From: Gordonia asplenii
GTDB taxonomy: Bacteria; Actinomycetota; Actinomycetes; Mycobacteriales; Mycobacteriaceae
Assembly: GCF_012933505.1 (NCBI RefSeq)
Contig: NZ_JABBNB010000006.1
Coordinates: forward strand, 1 to 64,000
Reading direction: 5' to 3'
Length of the DNA: 64,000 nt
Position numbers and translations under genes: made by a program
Notes under the pieces: generated by a model
Told to the model about the DNA's origin: nothing
The model's input: only the letters and a program-made list of their open reading frames with translations
Databases searched by the model: none
Part shown: positions 52,524 to 61,943 of the stretch, piece by piece
Layout of the letters: every line of letters begins with the position of its first letter
Numbering within the stretch: the stretch's first letter is position 1

Positions 52524-53681
52524 CTAGCGTCGCGCCAATTCGATTGTGCGGGTGAGTAACTCGGCGACGGCGTCGAACTCGGTGAGGAAACCGTCGTGAC
52601 CGTCGGGGGAGTCGATGACGTGTAGGCCGCCGACGCAGTTGCCGAGTTTGTCGGCGAGTTCGCGTTGCAGCCGGATGGGGTAGAGACGGTCGGATTCGAT
52701 GCCACCGACGACAACCGGGACCGTGCAATTGCGCAGTGCGGCATCGATACCACCGTTGTTGCGCCCGACGTCGTGGTGATTGAGGACGGTCGACAGCACC
52801 ACGTAGCTGCCCGGGTCGAAGCGGGCGATCAGTTTGTCGGCCTGGTGCTCGAGGTAGCTCTGGATGGCGTACCGGCCACCCTCAAGGGGCTGCTCGGCGC
52901 GCTGCGCAAGGTTGGCGAACCGTTCGTCGAGTTCGGCTTCACCGCGATAGGTGAGATGCGCGATGCGCCGGGCGATGCCCATGCCGGTGGCCGGGCCGGC
53001 GCCGGTGCCGTAGTAGTCGCCGCCCTGCCAGTCGGGGTCGGCGGTGATCGCCGCGATCTGTGTCGTCTGGGTGCCGATCTGGTCCGCGGTGGCGCGAGCG
53101 CCTACCGCGAGAACAAGTGCGGCACGCACCCGATCGGGATAGGACACCGCCCACTCCAGCGCCCGCGCGCCACCCATCGAACCGCCGAGAACTGCTGCGG
53201 CGGAACGGATTCCGAGGGCATCGAGCAACGTCACCTCGGCGCGCACCTGATCTGCGACGGTGAGCTGCGGAAAGCGTGACCCGTACGGGCGACCGTCGGG
53301 GTGCGTGCTGCCCGGGCCGGTGGATCCGTCGCAGCCGCCCAGCACGTTGATGGCGATGACGCACCATTCGTCGGTGTCGACGGCGCACCCCGGACCGATC
53401 AGGCCGTCCCACCAGCCGGCCATCGGGAAGATGTCGTTGGCCGGACCGGTGACATGCGAGTTGCCGGTCAACGCGTGCAGCGCGAGCACGACGTTGTCGC
53501 GTGCCGGCGACAACGTGCCCCAGCGTTGAAACGCCAGGGTCACGTCGTCGATCGTCGACCCGCTGTCCAGCGGTATCGACCCCACTTCGACGCTGTGCAG
53601 AACTGCATCGGCAGACGTTGCCCAGCTGTCGAATGTGTTGTCGCCCAACGGGGCGGCGGGAAGGTCGATACTCACGGACAC
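52524..53681 (-). CDS. metX: Homoserine O-acetyltransferase
   Basis: A 385-residue alpha/beta-hydrolase-fold acetyltransferase that makes O-acetylhomoserine from acetyl-CoA for methionine synthesis. Characteristic blocks: [37 protein letters not shown] (pieces), the nucleophile [15 protein letters not shown], and SPDGHDGFL with the catalytic His. Two adjacent GTG codons at 53681 and 53675 could start it. Forms the metY-metX operon, 40 bp after metY. Confidence 0.94.
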   Translation of the reverse strand: MSVSIDLPAAPLGDNTFDSWATSADAVLHSVEVGSIPLDSGSTIDDVTLAFQRWGTLSPARDNVVLALHALTGNSHVTGPANDIFPMAGWWDGLIGPGCAVDTDEWCVIAINVLGGCDGSTGPGSTHPDGRPYGSRFPQLTVADQVRAEVTLLDALGIRSAAAVLGGSMGGARALEWAVSYPDRVRAALVLAVGARATADQIGTQTTQIAAITADPDWQGGDYYGTGAGPATGMGIARRIAHLTYRGEAELDERFANLAQRAEQPLEGGRYAIQSYLEHQADKLIARFDPGSYVVLSTVLNHHDVGRNNGGIDAALRNCTVPVVVGGIESDRLYPIRLQRELADKLGNCVGGLHVIDSPDGHDGFLTEFDAVAELLTRTIELARR

Positions 53682-53721
53682 CTATGGTCTTTCTCTGTTG
53701 GTCGAGCGGGTTGAAACGCGG

Positions 53722-55047
53722 CTACTTGGCCGCGGCGAACCCCTGCTCGAGGTCGGCGAGGATGTCGTCGATGCCCTCGATGCCGACTGCCAGCCGCACC
53801 AGGCCCGGTGTGACGCCCGCGGCCAGCTGCTCTTCGGGGGTGAGCTGGCTGTGGGTGGTCGACGCCGGGTGGATGACCAGCGAGCGCACGTCGCCGATGT
53901 TGGCGACGTGGCTGTGCAGCGTCAACGCATCGACGAACTTCTTACCGGCGTCGACGCCGCCGGCCAGCTCGAAGCTGATGACGGCACCGGTGCCCTTGGG
54001 CGCCAGCTGAGAGCCGAGAGCGTAGTACTTCGACGACTCGAGGCCGGCGTAGTTGACCTTCTCCACCTGCGGGTGGCTTTCCAGGAAGGCCGCGACCTTC
54101 TTGGTGTTCGCCACGTGCCGCTCGACGCGCAGGCTCAACGTCTCCAGGCCCTGGGCGAGCAGGAAGGCGTTGAACGGGGCGATCGCCGCACCGGTGTCGC
54201 GGAGCAGCTGCACGCGCGCCTTGAGTGCATAGGCGGGCGCGCCGAGGTCGGCGAAGACGACGCCGTGGTAGCTCGGATCCGGAGTGGTGAAACCGGGGAA
54301 CAGGTCCTCGCCGTCACGCTGGACACGCCAGTCGAAGGTGCCGCCGTCGACGATGACGCCGCCGATCGCGGTGCCGTGGCCACCGATGTACTTGGTGGCC
54401 GAGTGCACGACGATGTCGGCGCCGTGGGCCAGCGGGTTGAGCAGGTACGGGGTGGCGACGGTGTTGTCGATGATCAGCGGAACACCGTTGCGGTGCGCGA
54501 CCTCGGCGACAGCCGGGATGTCGAGAACCTCGATGTTCGGGTTGGAGATCGACTCGCCGTAGAACGCGCGCGTGTTGGGGCGAACGGCGGCCTGCCACGA
54601 CTCGGGATCGTCCGGGTTCTCCACGAACGACACCTCGATGCCGAACTTCGGCAGGGTGTAGTGGAAGAGGTTGTAGGTGCCGCCGTAGAGCCGCGGGCTG
54701 GAGACGACGTGCCCGCCGGTCTCGACGATGTTCTGGATCGCGTACGTCTCGGCGGCCTGACCGGACGCGACGAGGAGCGCTGCGACACCGCCTTCGAGTG
54801 CGGCGACTCGCTGCTCGACGGCATCCTGCGTCGGGTTCATGATGCGGGTGTAGATGTTGCCCGGCTCGGCCAGCCCGAACAGGTTGGCCGCATGCTGGGT
54901 GTCGTTGAAGACGTACGACGTGGTCTGGTAGATCGGCAGTGCGCGAGCATTGGTGGCGGCATCGGCCGACTGTCCGACGTGGATCTGCTTCGTTTCGAAG
55001 CTCCAGTTGGCGGTCGGATCCACTACGGCGTCGGTGGTGTCAGACAT
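53722..55047 (-). CDS. metY: O-acetylhomoserine sulfhydrylase (MetY/MetZ type)
   Basis: A 441-residue PLP enzyme of the Cys/Met metabolism family that turns O-acetylhomoserine and sulfide into homocysteine. Typical N-terminus FETKQIHVGQSADAATNARA, YTRIMNPTQ, and the PLP lysine in VVHSATKYIGGHG. ATG 55047 begins the conserved sequence; the longer frame extends into the riboswitch region. It is the first gene of metY-metX and sits behind a SAM-IV riboswitch, so methionine status should control both. Confidence 0.94.
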   Translation of the reverse strand: MSDTTDAVVDPTANWSFETKQIHVGQSADAATNARALPIYQTTSYVFNDTQHAANLFGLAEPGNIYTRIMNPTQDAVEQRVAALEGGVAALLVASGQAAETYAIQNIVETGGHVVSSPRLYGGTYNLFHYTLPKFGIEVSFVENPDDPESWQAAVRPNTRAFYGESISNPNIEVLDIPAVAEVAHRNGVPLIIDNTVATPYLLNPLAHGADIVVHSATKYIGGHGTAIGGVIVDGGTFDWRVQRDGEDLFPGFTTPDPSYHGVVFADLGAPAYALKARVQLLRDTGAAIAPFNAFLLAQGLETLSLRVERHVANTKKVAAFLESHPQVEKVNYAGLESSKYYALGSQLAPKGTGAVISFELAGGVDAGKKFVDALTLHSHVANIGDVRSLVIHPASTTHSQLTPEEQLAAGVTPGLVRLAVGIEGIDDILADLEQGFAAAK

Positions 55048-55144
55048 TTCGGTGAAGTCTCTTTCTCGGTCGGTGGGGGTTACCCCTGTTGGGTCCGACC
55101 TTCGGACCCGCGCTTGCCATGCGCCGCGCATCGTATCGATGCCG

Positions 55145-55240
55145 GACACACAACCGGGTCATCACCCGGAGCACCCCACCGCGGAAGGAGGGTTGCTGAT
55201 CAGCCAGCCGGGGCTTGGTGCTGATGCTCATGACCTGGCG
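55145..55240 (-). promoter_or_regulatory. SAM-IV riboswitch
   Basis: Read on the minus strand, the region contains in order GGTCATGAG, CCAAGCCCCGGCTGGCTG, AGCAACCCTCC, CCGCGGTGGGGTGC and CCGGGTGATGACC, which follow the SAM-IV consensus closely, including the closing pairing of GGTCAT with ATGACC. It lies about 100 bp before metY, the class's usual target in actinobacteria, and should lower expression when S-adenosylmethionine is abundant. A TATACC -10-like element precedes it near 55249. Confidence 0.92.
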
Positions 55241-55401
55241 TCAAGGGTATAACACTGATTTCGGTTGAGATGAACCCTCTCGATCACCGCGAGGAAAAGT
55301 CGTGTCGCGCTCATATGGCTGCTGAAGTCGGAGTCCGGCGGTGTGAGCGGCGTCGACGTCGGCGAGTATCGTGATCGGCAAAGCTTGCTCGGTCGGGAGG
55401 A

Positions 55402-56277
55402 ATGTTGAACGTCGAAGGCTGTTGGTCAACGGTCATCTGCAATGCCGCTGAGCGTGCCGCCGTCGGATATCAGGGGCCCGAGTGGACCCTGCAGTGTCGA
55501 CTCTCCTCAGGTCATGACGGCCATCACGCCACCGACGGGGACCGGGGTGCCGCGCACATCCGACGCCGCTGGCTGGAGTGGACGGACTTCAGCGAATACC
55601 CGCACTCCCTGCTCGAACGAGACCCGTGCGCGGTCGTCGGTCGCGCCGGGGAACCGTGCCAGTTCTACCAGGGCCACGGTGGATTGCACTTCTATGCGCC
55701 GGTCGCATCTCCGCCGTCGCCGTCTATCCCGCCGGTGCGTGAGCCGGCTGCGACGGCACTCATGTCGACGCCTGCACCGCGGGGATCCGGCCCGTCGATG
55801 CCGTCCGCGCCCAGCCCGGTACCGGTTCCGCCGACTCTCGCACCGCAGGCGACCGGCATGCATGCGACGGGCCTGCATTCGGCGACGTCGCATTCGGGCA
55901 AGTACCCGCTCGGCACCCACGCCTCGCGGGCGATGCCGCGCCGGACGCCGACCGACCAAGCGGCTCCCGGTCCGGCGCCTGGGCGCCCAGCAGAGTACCG
56001 GGGCGGGCATCGCAGCGCCGACGAGCCGAGCGCCGACGCCGAGCTCGCCGACAAGCGAAACAGTAACGGACACAAGCGCATCGACACGATCGAGCGCATC
56101 GACGCTACGATCCGCGAGAGCATGGAATTGCTTGAGTCCGAGCAGCGTAGTGTCGCCACACCGACCATCGCCGAAGACATCAGCGCTTCCGAGGCCGCGA
56201 TGATCAGTGACGCACTGCTCGGCGTCGCGACCGCTTTCGAGCGGCTCGCACAGGCGTACCAGGCTATCGGGCGGTAG
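55402..56277 (+). CDS. Hypothetical protein with duplicated Cys/GHxGxH motifs
   Basis: A 291-residue protein. The first 95 residues contain two similar Cys-His units: LQCRLSSGHDGHH (near 31-43) and PCQFYQGHGGLHFY (near 84-97), with extra Cys at 7, 13 and 75, suggesting a zinc or other metal fold present twice. A long Pro/Ser/Ala-rich linker (100-215) follows, then a C-terminal helical part (KRIDTIERIDATIRESMELLE, and FERLAQAYQAIG). No family recognised. ATG 55402 follows GGGAGG closely. Its end overlaps the opposing thioesterase gene by 14 bp. Confidence 0.7.
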   Translation: MLNVEGCWSTVICNAAERAAVGYQGPEWTLQCRLSSGHDGHHATDGDRGAAHIRRRWLEWTDFSEYPHSLLERDPCAVVGRAGEPCQFYQGHGGLHFYAPVASPPSPSIPPVREPAATALMSTPAPRGSGPSMPSAPSPVPVPPTLAPQATGMHATGLHSATSHSGKYPLGTHASRAMPRRTPTDQAAPGPAPGRPAEYRGGHRSADEPSADAELADKRNSNGHKRIDTIERIDATIRESMELLESEQRSVATPTIAEDISASEAAMISDALLGVATAFERLAQAYQAIGR

Positions 56278-57247
56278 TCGCCACGCCTGCGCCCGGTTGA
56301 GCGAGGGGGCGGCGCGGCAGCTTGGCGCGCAGTGCAACGAGGTCCCGCGCGTGCGCGTCGAGCGCGATGTCCTCGTCGGAGACCGGGATCCAGCGTCGGA
56401 CAGCGGTCGCGTCACCGTCGGCGTCGATCGCTGCGACGATGGTGAGGGAATGAGCGCAGTCGCGCATCACACCGGTATGCGGGTCGCCGGCCCGTACGTG
56501 CACGGAGATATGCATCGTCTGCTTGCCGGTGTGGATCAGCCGCGCGTCGAGTTCCACGACGTCGCCGATGTGGATGGGCGCGTAGAAGCGGATGCCGCCG
56601 ACGTACGCGGAGACACATCGACCGCCGCACCAGCGGGCGGCGCTGAGGTAGGCGGACTCGTCCATCCATTCCATGACGCGGCCGCCGTGGGCGTTGCCGC
56701 CCCAGTTCACGTCGGTCGGTGCGGCGAGAAACCGGGTCTGGGAGCGCGGCGCGGTCCCGGCGTCGGAGTAGGTCACCGTCGACATCGCGGCTTCGATGCG
56801 CTTGCGGACGGGGATGCGTGAGGTGGCGTAAGCCTGCGCGGCCCGCTCGGCGTCGGTCTCCGGAATCCATTGCGGCACCGGGCGGGGCCGCTTGTCGTCG
56901 CCCATCGCGACGAAGATGACCAGGCACTCGCTCGCCACGGTGAACAGTCCGGTGAACGGGTGCGCCGAGCGGACCGTGCACGCGATATGCATGCTCGACG
57001 TCCCGGTGTGCACGAGCGACGCGGTGACTTCGACGATGTCGCCGGGCTCGATGCCGCGGGTGAACGTGATGTTTCCGAAGTAGGCGGTCACCGAGTATCC
57101 GCCCGACCATGCGGCGGCGCAGGCGTAGGCGGCCTTGTCGATCCAGGACAGCAGGCGACCACCGCGAACCGCGCCGCCGAGAGTCGTGGCGTCGGTGGGT
57201 GCGGCGAGGAACCGCAGCGTGATTTCGCGTTGTGGGGTGACAGACAT
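56264..57247 (-). CDS. Double-hotdog acyl-CoA thioesterase
   Basis: A 327-residue protein made of two hotdog domains (about 5-150 and 165-310). Each has the motif around RFLAAPTDxxxxGxAxGGRxxxWxDxxAY, seen as LGGAVRGGRLLSWIDKAAY and WGGNAHGGRVMEWMDESAY, then HTGTSSMHI or HTGKQTMHI. Only the second repeat has the GGNAHGG form with Asn, usual for the YciA/BACH active site. It hydrolyses acyl-CoA thioesters in the cytosol. Start ATG 57247 with CAGGAGAA upstream. Confidence 0.88.
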   Translation of the reverse strand: MSVTPQREITLRFLAAPTDATTLGGAVRGGRLLSWIDKAAYACAAAWSGGYSVTAYFGNITFTRGIEPGDIVEVTASLVHTGTSSMHIACTVRSAHPFTGLFTVASECLVIFVAMGDDKRPRPVPQWIPETDAERAAQAYATSRIPVRKRIEAAMSTVTYSDAGTAPRSQTRFLAAPTDVNWGGNAHGGRVMEWMDESAYLSAARWCGGRCVSAYVGGIRFYAPIHIGDVVELDARLIHTGKQTMHISVHVRAGDPHTGVMRDCAHSLTIVAAIDADGDATAVRRWIPVSDEDIALDAHARDLVALRAKLPRRPLAQPGAGVATTAR

Positions 57248-57373
57248 GGATTTCTCCTGACGTACGCAGTGACTCAGCGATCATCGATCGGCCGGGAATC
57301 TCTCGGCCGGCCGGCACGTCGTTGTGAGAATGTCGCCACACAACGGTTACACACGTCGGGTGTTACTCGGAAG

Positions 57374-58081
57374 TCAGTCGATTCCGGAGAGATCGGCGAC
57401 CGACCAACGCACCTCGGTGATCGCCGGCGCGACGATCACATCGGCGATCGCGGCTTCGATCTCCCGGTCGTCACGTTCGTCGGTGAGCGCGGTGACGGTG
57501 ATCCGGACACCCTCGTCGTCGGGGAGATCGCGTGCGGCGATGGATTGCACGGTGAGATCGGGTCGGGACAGGGCGTCGAAGACCAGACGTCGTATGTCGG
57601 CTTCGGCGTCGGTCGGGCACCGGACCTCGAAGATGTACTCGGCGGGCGAGTCCTCCCGACTCTCCCGATGTTGACGATCTAGTAGCCGACCCATCGGGCG
57701 CAGGATCATGTTGGCGGCGATGATCGTCCCCGCGCCCGCCAGCGACACCCACAGCATTCCGCCGCCGGCGAGCGCACCCACCGCGGCCGACGCCCACAGG
57801 GTCGCCGCGGTGTTGAGGCCCGACACGGTGGAGCCCTGCTTCATGATCACCCCGGCGCCCAGGAAACCGATGCCCGAAACAATCTGGGCCGCAACCCTTG
57901 TCGGGTCGCCGTGGCCGGCGAACGAGTAGGCGCCCAGCACCACGAACAGCGCTGAGCCGAGGCTGACCAGTGCGTTGGTGCGCAGCCCCGCGGAACGCGA
58001 CCGCCATTGCCGTTCGAATCCGATCGCCGCGCCGAACAACAACCCGGCACCGATCCGTATCGCGACCTCCCACGGTGTCAT
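57374..58081 (-). CDS. mgtC: MgtC/SapB-family membrane protein
   Basis: A 235-residue protein with about five membrane helices in residues 5-140 holding the family motifs GAAIGFERQWRSRSAGLRTNALVSLGSALF and GIGFLGAGVIMKQG, then a soluble ACT-like C-terminal domain (IFEVRCPTDAEADIRRLV). MgtC proteins help survival at low magnesium and modulate ATP synthase or P-type ATPases. It follows mgtA by 11 bp, with a strong site (GAAGGAGAT) before ATG 58081, so it belongs to an mgtA-mgtC operon. Confidence 0.9.
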   Translation of the reverse strand: MTPWEVAIRIGAGLLFGAAIGFERQWRSRSAGLRTNALVSLGSALFVVLGAYSFAGHGDPTRVAAQIVSGIGFLGAGVIMKQGSTVSGLNTAATLWASAAVGALAGGGMLWVSLAGAGTIIAANMILRPMGRLLDRQHRESREDSPAEYIFEVRCPTDAEADIRRLVFDALSRPDLTVQSIAARDLPDDEGVRITVTALTDERDDREIEAAIADVIVAPAITEVRWSVADLSGID

Positions 58082-58092
58082 CGGTATCTCCT

Positions 58093-60783
58093 TCAGATCC
58101 ACGTCCGGTAGCGGCGGATGAACCGACGCTTGGCGTATACGACCACGGCACAGTAGACGGCGAGGGTCGCCGCCAGCCACGGGAAATACGACCACGGCAG
58201 CGGCACCAGGCCGAGCCCCTGCCCCCACCCCGAAAACGGCAGGACCAGGCCGAACAGGCACACCAGTGCCGTCGCGATCAGCACCGGTCGACTCGCCCGG
58301 GACAGCCGTGGCGACGACGTCGCGCTACGCAGCAGATGAACGATGAGTGTCTGGGAGATGATCGACTCGACGAACCAGCCGGACTGAAACAGCGCGGCAT
58401 GCCCGGGTGTGTCGGCGCCGAATACGAACCACATCAGCGCGAAGGTCGACAGATCGAAGATCGACGACACGGGGCCGATCCGAATCATGAACGGCGCCAA
58501 CGACTTCGAGTCCCAGCGCCGCGGTCCTCGGACGTCGTCGGCGTCCACCGAATCCCAGGGCAGGGTCAGCATGGACAGGTCGTAGGCCAAGTTCTGCACG
58601 AGCACCACCAGCGGAATCATCGGCAGGAAGGGCAGCAGTGCACTCGCGGCGAGCACGGAGAACACGTTGCCGAAGTTCGACGACGCGGTCATCTTGATGT
58701 ACTTCATCGCGTTGACCAGGGTGCGGCGTCCTTCGACGACCCCGTGCCGCAGCACCGTCAGGTCCTTTTCGAGAAGGATGATGTCCGCCGCTTCCTTGGC
58801 GATGTCGACCGCGGTGTCCACGGAGATCCCGACGTCGGCGGTCCGCAGTGCCGCCGCGTCGTTGATGCCGTCCCCGAGAAATCCGACGGTGGTGCCGCCG
58901 GATCGCATGGCCTCGACGATCCGGGCCTTCTGGGTCGGCGATACCTTCGCGAAAAGTGTTGTCGCGACGGCCAATTCGTGCAGTTGCGGCAGTGTCAACT
59001 CGTCGGTGGCGGCACCCAGCACCGGATTGCCCGGGTCGAGTCCCACGGCCCGACAGACCGACGAGGCGACCAGCGGGGTGTCTCCGGTGATGACCTTGAC
59101 CTCGACACCGGCATCTGCGAGCTCGTAGATCGCCTGTGCCGCAGTGGCTTTGGGTGGATCGAGAAAAGTCAGCAGGCCGTGCAGGGTCAGTCCGGTCTCG
59201 TCGGCGGGGGAGTACCTGTCCCGATGCTCGACGCGTGCGCTGGCGACGGCCAGCACGCGCAGTCCCCGGCGGTTGTGCTCATCGACGATGTACTGCAGCC
59301 GGCGTCGCAGCGCATCGTCGATCAGGTGCGCCACGCCGCGGAACTCGGCGTAGCGGCAGACCGCGAGCATCTCGTCCCACGCGCCCTTGGTGACGATGAG
59401 CCGATCGGGCTCACCGTCGTCGACGACGACCGACAGCCGCCGCCGGTCGAAGTCGAACGGGATCTCGTCGACCAGTCGATTGGTGGCGATGATCTCGGCG
59501 ATCGTGTCGGGTCCCGCGGCGTCCAGGATCGCGGCGTCGAGGAGGTTGCGCAGCCCGGTCTGGAATGCGGCGTTGAGCGTGGCACGACGCATGGTGAGCG
59601 TGCTGTCGTTTCCGCTCAGGCCGACGGCGGCGTCGAGGGTCATGTGATCTTCGGTCAGGGTGCCGGTCTTATCGGTTGCCAGTACGCTCATCGCGCCCAG
59701 GTTGGCGATCGAGGCGATCTTCTTCACCACCACCTTCCGCTGCGCCATCGCACGCGCGCCCTTGGTCATCGTCGCCGTCACGATGAGCGGCAACATCTCG
59801 GGTGTCAGACCGACCGCGGTGGTGACCGCGAACAGAAATGCGCTGGTCCAGTCTTTGGTGAGGCCGTTGATGACGAACACGAGTGGCACCATCAGCGCCA
59901 TGAAGGTGACCAGGGTGTAGCTGACCCGCCTGATCCCGGCATCGAACGCCGTCGCGCCCGAGTCGGTCTGCAGCGACGACGACAGCGTGCCGAAGTAGCT
60001 GTCGTCGCCGGTGCCGACGACGACGGCGGTGGCTGAACCGGACACCACCGACGTGCCCAGAAAGCCGACGTTGGTGGCTGCGAGCAGGTCGGTACCGGCA
60101 GGCTCGTCGAGGGCGTCTGTGGTCTTCTCGGCCGGCTCGGACTCGCCGGTCAGCATCGACTGGTTGACCTGCACGCTGTTCACCGACAGGAACCGGATAT
60201 CGGCGGGGATCATGTCGCCGGCGGCCAGCGTGACCAGGTCGCCCGGCACGACGTCGGCGATCGGTACCTCGCCGCTGATCCGAACCGGTCGGCGGTAACC
60301 GTTGAGCTGCGTGCGGGTCACCGTCGTCGTGGTGGCGACCATCGTGGCGAGCCGTTCGGCCACCCGGGACGTCCGCCGCTCCTGCCAGAAGCGAAGTCCC
60401 ACGCTGATCGCCACCATGACGGCGATGGTCGCGACGCCGGTGTAGTCGGGATCGGCGGGCATGATCACGTCGGTGAAGGTCATCACCACGGCGAGGCCGC
60501 ACAGGATTAGGATGAAGGGATTGGCGCAGGTGCGGGCGAGGTGCGACAGTGCGGGCTCGGGGCGTTGATGGTGAACGACGTTGGGGCCGTGGAGGTTTCG
60601 AAGTTCGATGACCTGTTGGCTGGACAGTCCGCGCGTGGCGTCGGAGTGCAGCGCGGCGACCACGTCGTCGGCGCTGCGGGTCACCGCGTCGTGCAGTGGG
60701 AGACGGCGCTCGCCGGTGGCGGCGTCCGCCGACTGCCGGGGCTGTTGCGGGAGAGTGGTTGGGGCAGAACGAAAAGTACGCAT
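58093..60783 (-). CDS. mgtA: Magnesium-translocating P-type ATPase
   Basis: An 896-residue type IIIB P-type ATPase that imports Mg2+ with ATP. It has LTGESEPAEK in the actuator domain, AVGLTPEMLPLIVT before the phosphorylation site DKTGTLTEDHM, and GDGINDAAALRTADVGISVD in the P domain; about ten membrane helices. ATG 60783 with AGGTG upstream is chosen over a GTG 39 bp earlier. A small leader frame with a perfect ribosome site precedes it (60865-60933), as with E. coli mgtL-mgtA. Confidence 0.94.
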   Translation of the reverse strand: MRTFRSAPTTLPQQPRQSADAATGERRLPLHDAVTRSADDVVAALHSDATRGLSSQQVIELRNLHGPNVVHHQRPEPALSHLARTCANPFILILCGLAVVMTFTDVIMPADPDYTGVATIAVMVAISVGLRFWQERRTSRVAERLATMVATTTTVTRTQLNGYRRPVRISGEVPIADVVPGDLVTLAAGDMIPADIRFLSVNSVQVNQSMLTGESEPAEKTTDALDEPAGTDLLAATNVGFLGTSVVSGSATAVVVGTGDDSYFGTLSSSLQTDSGATAFDAGIRRVSYTLVTFMALMVPLVFVINGLTKDWTSAFLFAVTTAVGLTPEMLPLIVTATMTKGARAMAQRKVVVKKIASIANLGAMSVLATDKTGTLTEDHMTLDAAVGLSGNDSTLTMRRATLNAAFQTGLRNLLDAAILDAAGPDTIAEIIATNRLVDEIPFDFDRRRLSVVVDDGEPDRLIVTKGAWDEMLAVCRYAEFRGVAHLIDDALRRRLQYIVDEHNRRGLRVLAVASARVEHRDRYSPADETGLTLHGLLTFLDPPKATAAQAIYELADAGVEVKVITGDTPLVASSVCRAVGLDPGNPVLGAATDELTLPQLHELAVATTLFAKVSPTQKARIVEAMRSGGTTVGFLGDGINDAAALRTADVGISVDTAVDIAKEAADIILLEKDLTVLRHGVVEGRRTLVNAMKYIKMTASSNFGNVFSVLAASALLPFLPMIPLVVLVQNLAYDLSMLTLPWDSVDADDVRGPRRWDSKSLAPFMIRIGPVSSIFDLSTFALMWFVFGADTPGHAALFQSGWFVESIISQTLIVHLLRSATSSPRLSRASRPVLIATALVCLFGLVLPFSGWGQGLGLVPLPWSYFPWLAATLAVYCAVVVYAKRRFIRRYRTWI

Positions 60784-60864
60784 GAGTGTGTCACCTGACT
60801 GGTGGGAAGGTACTGCGGGCACGACGAATTGACCCGCGTGGGCGGGGTTCGTCGGAGAGACTTC

Positions 60865-60933
60865 TCAGCGCGACGCGAAGTCGCGCGAGGCGGCACGGGC
60901 CGCCGCGGCTAATCGACTAGCGGGATCGTCCAT
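60865..60933 (-). CDS. Putative MgtL-like leader peptide
   Basis: A 22-codon frame starting ATG after AGGAGGTGAGGC, one of the best ribosome sites in the window, ending 81 bp before mgtA. The peptide starts MDDPASRL and continues with Ala and Arg. The N-terminal Asp-Asp-Pro recalls MgtL (EPDP), where acidic and proline codons make the ribosome abort at low Mg2+ and let mgtA transcription proceed. Sequence beyond that is not similar. Function inferred from position, size and N-terminus. Confidence 0.65.
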   Translation of the reverse strand: MDDPASRLAAAARAASRDFASR

Positions 60934-61195
60934 GCCTCACCTCCTCGCGACAGGCCCATTCGATGGGCACGCCAAAAACGTTGCGGCACAGGTGATTCGA
61001 GTCGATCTGACCGGAGTCGCCTCCACGTTGAGCTTTGGCACTGCACGACGTAATCCGCACCGCGGTGCGGCAGCCACTTTGGGTCAACCCTTAATCCGGG
61101 AGGACCTGTCCTAACCTTGGGCGTCTCTCGACGTCGTGAGATCAGTGGCCTGTATTCGTGCAGGAGCCTCGCCTAACGAAGCGCTGCATAGACGA
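60934..61195. other. mgtA leader/promoter region
   Basis: About 260 bp with no gene. It should contain the mgtA promoter and 5' leader. One GC-rich hairpin (CCGCAC-CGCG-GTGCGG near 61060) is visible, but I cannot fit the M-box or another known magnesium riboswitch. Confidence 0.4.
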
Positions 61196-61235
61196 CGATA
61201 GCCGCACCCGGCGCAAATGCCAAGTGCGGCTATCG
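61196..61235 (-). terminator. Terminator downstream of bacterioferritin
   Basis: 12-bp perfect inverted repeat CGATAGCCGCAC / GTGCGGCTATCG with a 16-nt loop, about 90 bp past the bfr stop. A copy of the dispersed GCTCAACC-type motif lies between (61262-61300). Confidence 0.65.
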
Positions 61236-61326
61236 GATTGACGGAGGGAGAAATGATGCCGTGTTGCGACTCGGCTTCGCCTCGCTCAACCGGCGGGGCG
61301 GGCCATCGGTGAATCCGGCTCGGGAA

Positions 61327-61836
61327 CTAGATCGTCGGCGGCGTCGCGACCGTCTTGGACAGGTACAGCTGCTCGCCGATCCGGTCCATCAGCTCGAGCT
61401 GTGTTTCGAGATAGTCGATGTGGTGCTCTTCGTCTTCGAGAATCTTCTCGAGGAGTTTCGCGGAGGTGATGTCGCCCTTGTCGCGGCACATCTTCACGCC
61501 GGGCCGCAGCCGCTCGACGACCTCGACCTCGATCTTCAGGTCGGACTCGAACTGTTCGCGCAACGTCTGTCCGATACGCAGCGGCAGCAGCTTCTGGTAG
61601 TTGGGAAGGCCTTCGAGAAACAGGATGCGGTCGGTGAGGATCTCCGCGTGGGTCATCTCCTCGATGGATTCCTCGCGTGTCTTGCCCGCGATCTCGGTCA
61701 GGCCCCAGTTGGCCTGCATCTTGGCGTGAAGAAAGTATTGGTTGATAGCCGTCAGCTCGCTGGTGAGCTGCTCGTTCAGTAGAGCAATGACCTCGTCGTC
61801 GCCGCGCATGATCTCTCCGTTCGGTATCAGTGCCAT
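61327..61836 (-). CDS. bfr: Bacterioferritin
   Basis: A 169-residue haem-containing ferritin that stores iron as a 24-mer. It shows LNEQLTSELTAINQYFLHAKM, the ligands in EEMTHAEILTDRILFLEG (Glu, haem Met, His) and LEKILEDEEHHIDYLETQLEL with the second Glu/His set. ATG 61836 has GAGGAG upstream; homologues usually begin at the in-frame ATG 61809 (MRGDDEV), which also has a GGAGAG, so the start is open by nine residues. It follows the bfd-like gene by 107 bp. Confidence 0.94.
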   Translation of the reverse strand: MALIPNGEIMRGDDEVIALLNEQLTSELTAINQYFLHAKMQANWGLTEIAGKTREESIEEMTHAEILTDRILFLEGLPNYQKLLPLRIGQTLREQFESDLKIEVEVVERLRPGVKMCRDKGDITSAKLLEKILEDEEHHIDYLETQLELMDRIGEQLYLSKTVATPPTI

Positions 61837-61943
61837 GGTGGTTTCTCCTCGCGGTGAGCGAGGTGCACGATATTGAACGTAACACGCAAAAACCCCGCGC
61901 GTCGGGCGAATCAATCCGACGTGCGGTGCGACATACAGTGAGG

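Noticed and set aside
61161-61179. IdeR-like box between mgtA and bfr
   Set aside because: About 11 of 19 matches, distal to the bfr terminator and upstream of a magnesium gene; not convincing.
60934-61195. M-box magnesium riboswitch before mgtA
   Set aside because: I could not place the conserved M-box core; only a GC hairpin is visible, so the leader peptide explanation is preferred.
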